A DNA stretch of 6,874 nucleotides from Oscillospiraceae bacterium (lineage in GTDB: Bacteria; Bacillota; Clostridia; Oscillospirales; Oscillospiraceae). The notes under the pieces were generated by a model that was not told the DNA's origin, did not search any database, and was given only the letters and a program-made list of their open reading frames with translations. The stretch lies in assembly GCA_021205585.1 (NCBI GenBank), contig JAJPXI010000079.1, positions 1 through 6,874 on the forward strand, read 5' to 3'. The position numbers were made by a program, and so were the translations under genes. Below, in pieces: positions 5,440 through 6,874 of this stretch; position 1 is the first letter of the stretch, and each line of letters opens with the position of its first letter.

Positions 5440-5769
5440 TTGGAGGACGCGCAGCTGCTGAGAGGGATATTGGAGGGGTGCGTGCTGTCCCTCATTGCCG
5501 GGGGGGAGACGTATGGATACGAAATCCTGTCCCGGCTGGAAAAATGCGGCTTTGAGGGGCTGCTGGAGGGCACCCTGTACCCCGTGCTGACCCGGCTGGA
5601 AAAGAAGGGGCTTGTCCGCTGCCGGAAGGAAAAATCCCCCTACGGCCCCATGCGGAAATACTATTCCGCCACCCCGGAGGGAATGCTGGCCCTGGCGGAG
5701 TTCCGGGAGAGCTACGGGAAGATCACCGCCGCCGCAGACCTCGTTTTGAAAGGAGAGGACGCCCCGTGA
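5440..5769 (+). CDS. PadR-family transcriptional repressor
   Basis: The 109-aa protein is a minimal PadR winged-helix regulator (subfamily 2 size, lacking the long C-terminal domain). It shows the family pattern: LLRGILEGCVLSLIA (6-20), TYGYEILSRLE (24-34), the recognition region EGTLYPVLTRLEKKGLV (43-59), and the wing GPMRKYYSATPEGMLAL (69-85). It ends with a short helix expected to dimerise. Such proteins are dimeric DNA-binding repressors that usually control their own operon. Start: TTG at 5440, with AAAGGGGGG about 8 nt upstream; no better ATG exists before the conserved domain. It is encoded with a membrane protein through a 4-bp overlap, and two dyad repeats at the promoter fit autoregulation. 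The inducing signal is unknown. Confidence 0.95.
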   Translation: MEDAQLLRGILEGCVLSLIAGGETYGYEILSRLEKCGFEGLLEGTLYPVLTRLEKKGLVRCRKEKSPYGPMRKYYSATPEGMLALAEFRESYGKITAAADLVLKGEDAP

Positions 5770-6821
5770 AGGACAGCTATGTATTTTATAAGGACAAACT
5801 GGGGGAGGAATACCGGGCGGTATTCGACCAGGTGGAGATGTACGTCAACACCCAGGCCGTTGACGAGAGCATCCGGGAGGAGCGGCTGGGGGAGCTGCTG
5901 GACATTTTTTGCAGCGCCCAGGAGGCGGGAAAGCCGGTGCAGACGGTGGTGGGGAGCAGTCTGGAGCGGTTTTGCAGGAGCTTCTGCGCCGACTTCGGGG
6001 CTAAGAACCGGCTGTTCTATGTGCTGGACAACCTGAAGGGCGTGGCCTGGACGCTGCTGATTTTTGCGGTCATCGACCTTGCGTGGCTGCTGGCGTGGGG
6101 GGAGGCATCCGGCGGAGTCGGCCTGTTTCAGAGCACCGACTGGAACGTGCTGACCTACCTGGCGGCGGTGCTGTGCGTCGATATGCTTGTGGTTGTAACC
6201 AACGTCATTTTGCGCCGGGTGATGTTCCGCACCCGGCGGGTGCGCCTGGGGCTGCTGAACGGAATCCTCTGCGCCGAGGCGGTGTTGGCCTGCGCCGTCC
6301 TCTTTTGGGCGCTGGCATCCGGCGGCGGGTTTTCCTGGCGCCCGCCCACGCTGGCAATGGCCGGGGCGGCGGGGCTGTATCTGCTGATTTACTACCCCGC
6401 CTGTGGAAAGCGGATTAAACGGCAGAAGATTCGCCTGTCCGAGCTTGTCTGCGCCGATGTGGAGCCGGCGGTCTGGCAGGAGATGGAGAAGAAATTCCAA
6501 AAAGCGCAAAAACGGGCGCAAAAGCGGGGCCGGACGCTGACGCTGGAGGAATTTCTGGATCGGGAGGAGCGGGAGTGCCAGCGCGGCCCGGCGCTCTACA
6601 TCCTGCTGCCCCTGGGCATTACGGCCCTGTGCTGGCTGGGGCTGTGCCTGACGGACGGCTTTGAATCCCCCGCCGATTCCGCCGCCTTCGCCGCCGTGAC
6701 GCTGGCGGCGGAATACCTGGTGATGTGGGGCCTGTGGCGGCTGGCCAGGCGGGGGTTCGCCGCCCGCCTGGCCTGGGTGCGCGGGAAGCGGGCCGGCCCG
6801 GGGGAGGAAAGCGGGGAATAA
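5766..6821 (+). CDS. PadR-linked six-helix membrane protein (DUF1048-like N-terminus)
   Basis: This 351-aa protein starts at a GTG whose last two bases belong to the padR stop codon (GTGA overlap); AGGAG lies 10 nt upstream inside padR, so translation is coupled. The N-terminal 85 residues are soluble and mostly helical, with LGELLDIFCSAQEAGKPVQTVVG split as LGELLDIFCSAQ and GKPVQTVVGSSLERFC (41-70). This resembles the small domain of DUF1048/DUF1700-type proteins that are commonly paired with PadR regulators. Predicted helices lie near 92-111, 127-149, 162-184, 194-212, 275-295 and 305-326. A highly charged cytoplasmic stretch (215-272) with a KKFQKAQKRAQKRG segment at 242-255 may form a coiled coil. 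The C-terminus is basic, then acidic. Function is unknown; a role in envelope stress or membrane homeostasis is inference from the regulator pairing. The precise domain family needs a profile search. Confidence 0.85.
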   Translation: MKDSYVFYKDKLGEEYRAVFDQVEMYVNTQAVDESIREERLGELLDIFCSAQEAGKPVQTVVGSSLERFCRSFCADFGAKNRLFYVLDNLKGVAWTLLIFAVIDLAWLLAWGEASGGVGLFQSTDWNVLTYLAAVLCVDMLVVVTNVILRRVMFRTRRVRLGLLNGILCAEAVLACAVLFWALASGGGFSWRPPTLAMAGAAGLYLLIYYPACGKRIKRQKIRLSELVCADVEPAVWQEMEKKFQKAQKRAQKRGRTLTLEEFLDREERECQRGPALYILLPLGITALCWLGLCLTDGFESPADSAAFAAVTLAAEYLVMWGLWRLARRGFAARLAWVRGKRAGPGEESGE

Positions 6822-6874
6822 AGGGAACCTCTAAAAACTATGTCTGCGGCATCTGACAAAATCTTTTGCCATCT
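6822..6874. other. AT-richer tail after the PadR-linked operon, unassigned
   Basis: The last 53 bases are richer in A+T than the adjacent gene and contain GGGAACCTCTAAAAACTA straight after the stop codon. No convincing terminator hairpin is visible. The block could be an insertion sequence end, or the 3' end of a convergent gene (a minus-strand frame ends with TAG at 6831-6833). Neither can be decided from so short a stretch. Confidence 0.3.

Noticed and set aside
5712..6521. Minus-strand open frame (269 codons) opposite the PadR-linked membrane protein
   Set aside because: It has antisense composition (Gln/His/Pro rich) and no ribosome binding site or domain; the plus-strand gene is coupled to padR and has coherent membrane topology.
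1..6874. CRISPR array, tRNA, rRNA or a defence cassette
   Set aside because: No regularly spaced repeats of CRISPR length, no cloverleaf or rRNA-like stretch, and no nuclease, reverse transcriptase or toxin-like gene was found.

Overview
The window is about 6.9 kb of GC-rich DNA (clearly above 60% G+C in coding parts, with AT-rich promoter islands). Shine-Dalgarno sites are Gram-positive in type (AAGGAG/AGGAGG), promoters are SigA-like with 17-bp spacers, and intrinsic terminators are short. An Asp23-family gene is followed by a fakA/yloV-type kinase gene, an order conserved in Firmicutes. High GC together with this order suggests a gut clostridium of the Oscillospiraceae (Flavonifractor/Pseudoflavonifractor/Lawsonibacter type). 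That placement is inference from composition and protein style, not from a database match.

Layout. Positions 1-1428 (-) hold the first 476 codons of an ABC exporter half-transporter; its C-terminus lies outside the window. Positions 1500-3544 (-) are a two-gene operon: an Asp23/YloU-like protein, then a FakA-like DhaL-fold kinase subunit. The operon has its own promoter (3637-3665) and ends in a strong hairpin (1447-1491) just ahead of the ABC gene. A back-to-back promoter drives a 61-aa membrane peptide on the + strand (3816-4001). A hairpin at 4019-4061 separates this peptide gene from the convergent gene for a DUF308/HdeD-like six-helix membrane protein (4071-4607, -). Upstream of that gene lies a separate unit for a two-helix membrane protein with a C-terminal zinc ribbon (4745-5134, -), with a clear promoter, a leader hairpin and a terminator. 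Divergent from it on the + strand is a PadR-type repressor gene (5440-5769). It is translationally coupled by a 4-bp overlap to a 351-aa six-helix membrane protein (5766-6821).

How the genes work together. The Asp23-FakA pair is a housekeeping unit; FakA proteins phosphorylate exogenous fatty acids bound to FakB partners, and no fakB is present here. The PadR/membrane-protein pair looks like a self-contained, autoregulated envelope module. Its promoter carries two nearly identical 22-bp repeats, each with a CTACT-N11-AGTAG dyad, one over the -35 element and one just after the expected transcription start. This is the most distinctive regulatory structure in the window. The other genes look like single-gene units of envelope proteins with unknown roles. 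No RNA gene, CRISPR array or complete mobile element was seen, and no defence or other exotic system is supported.
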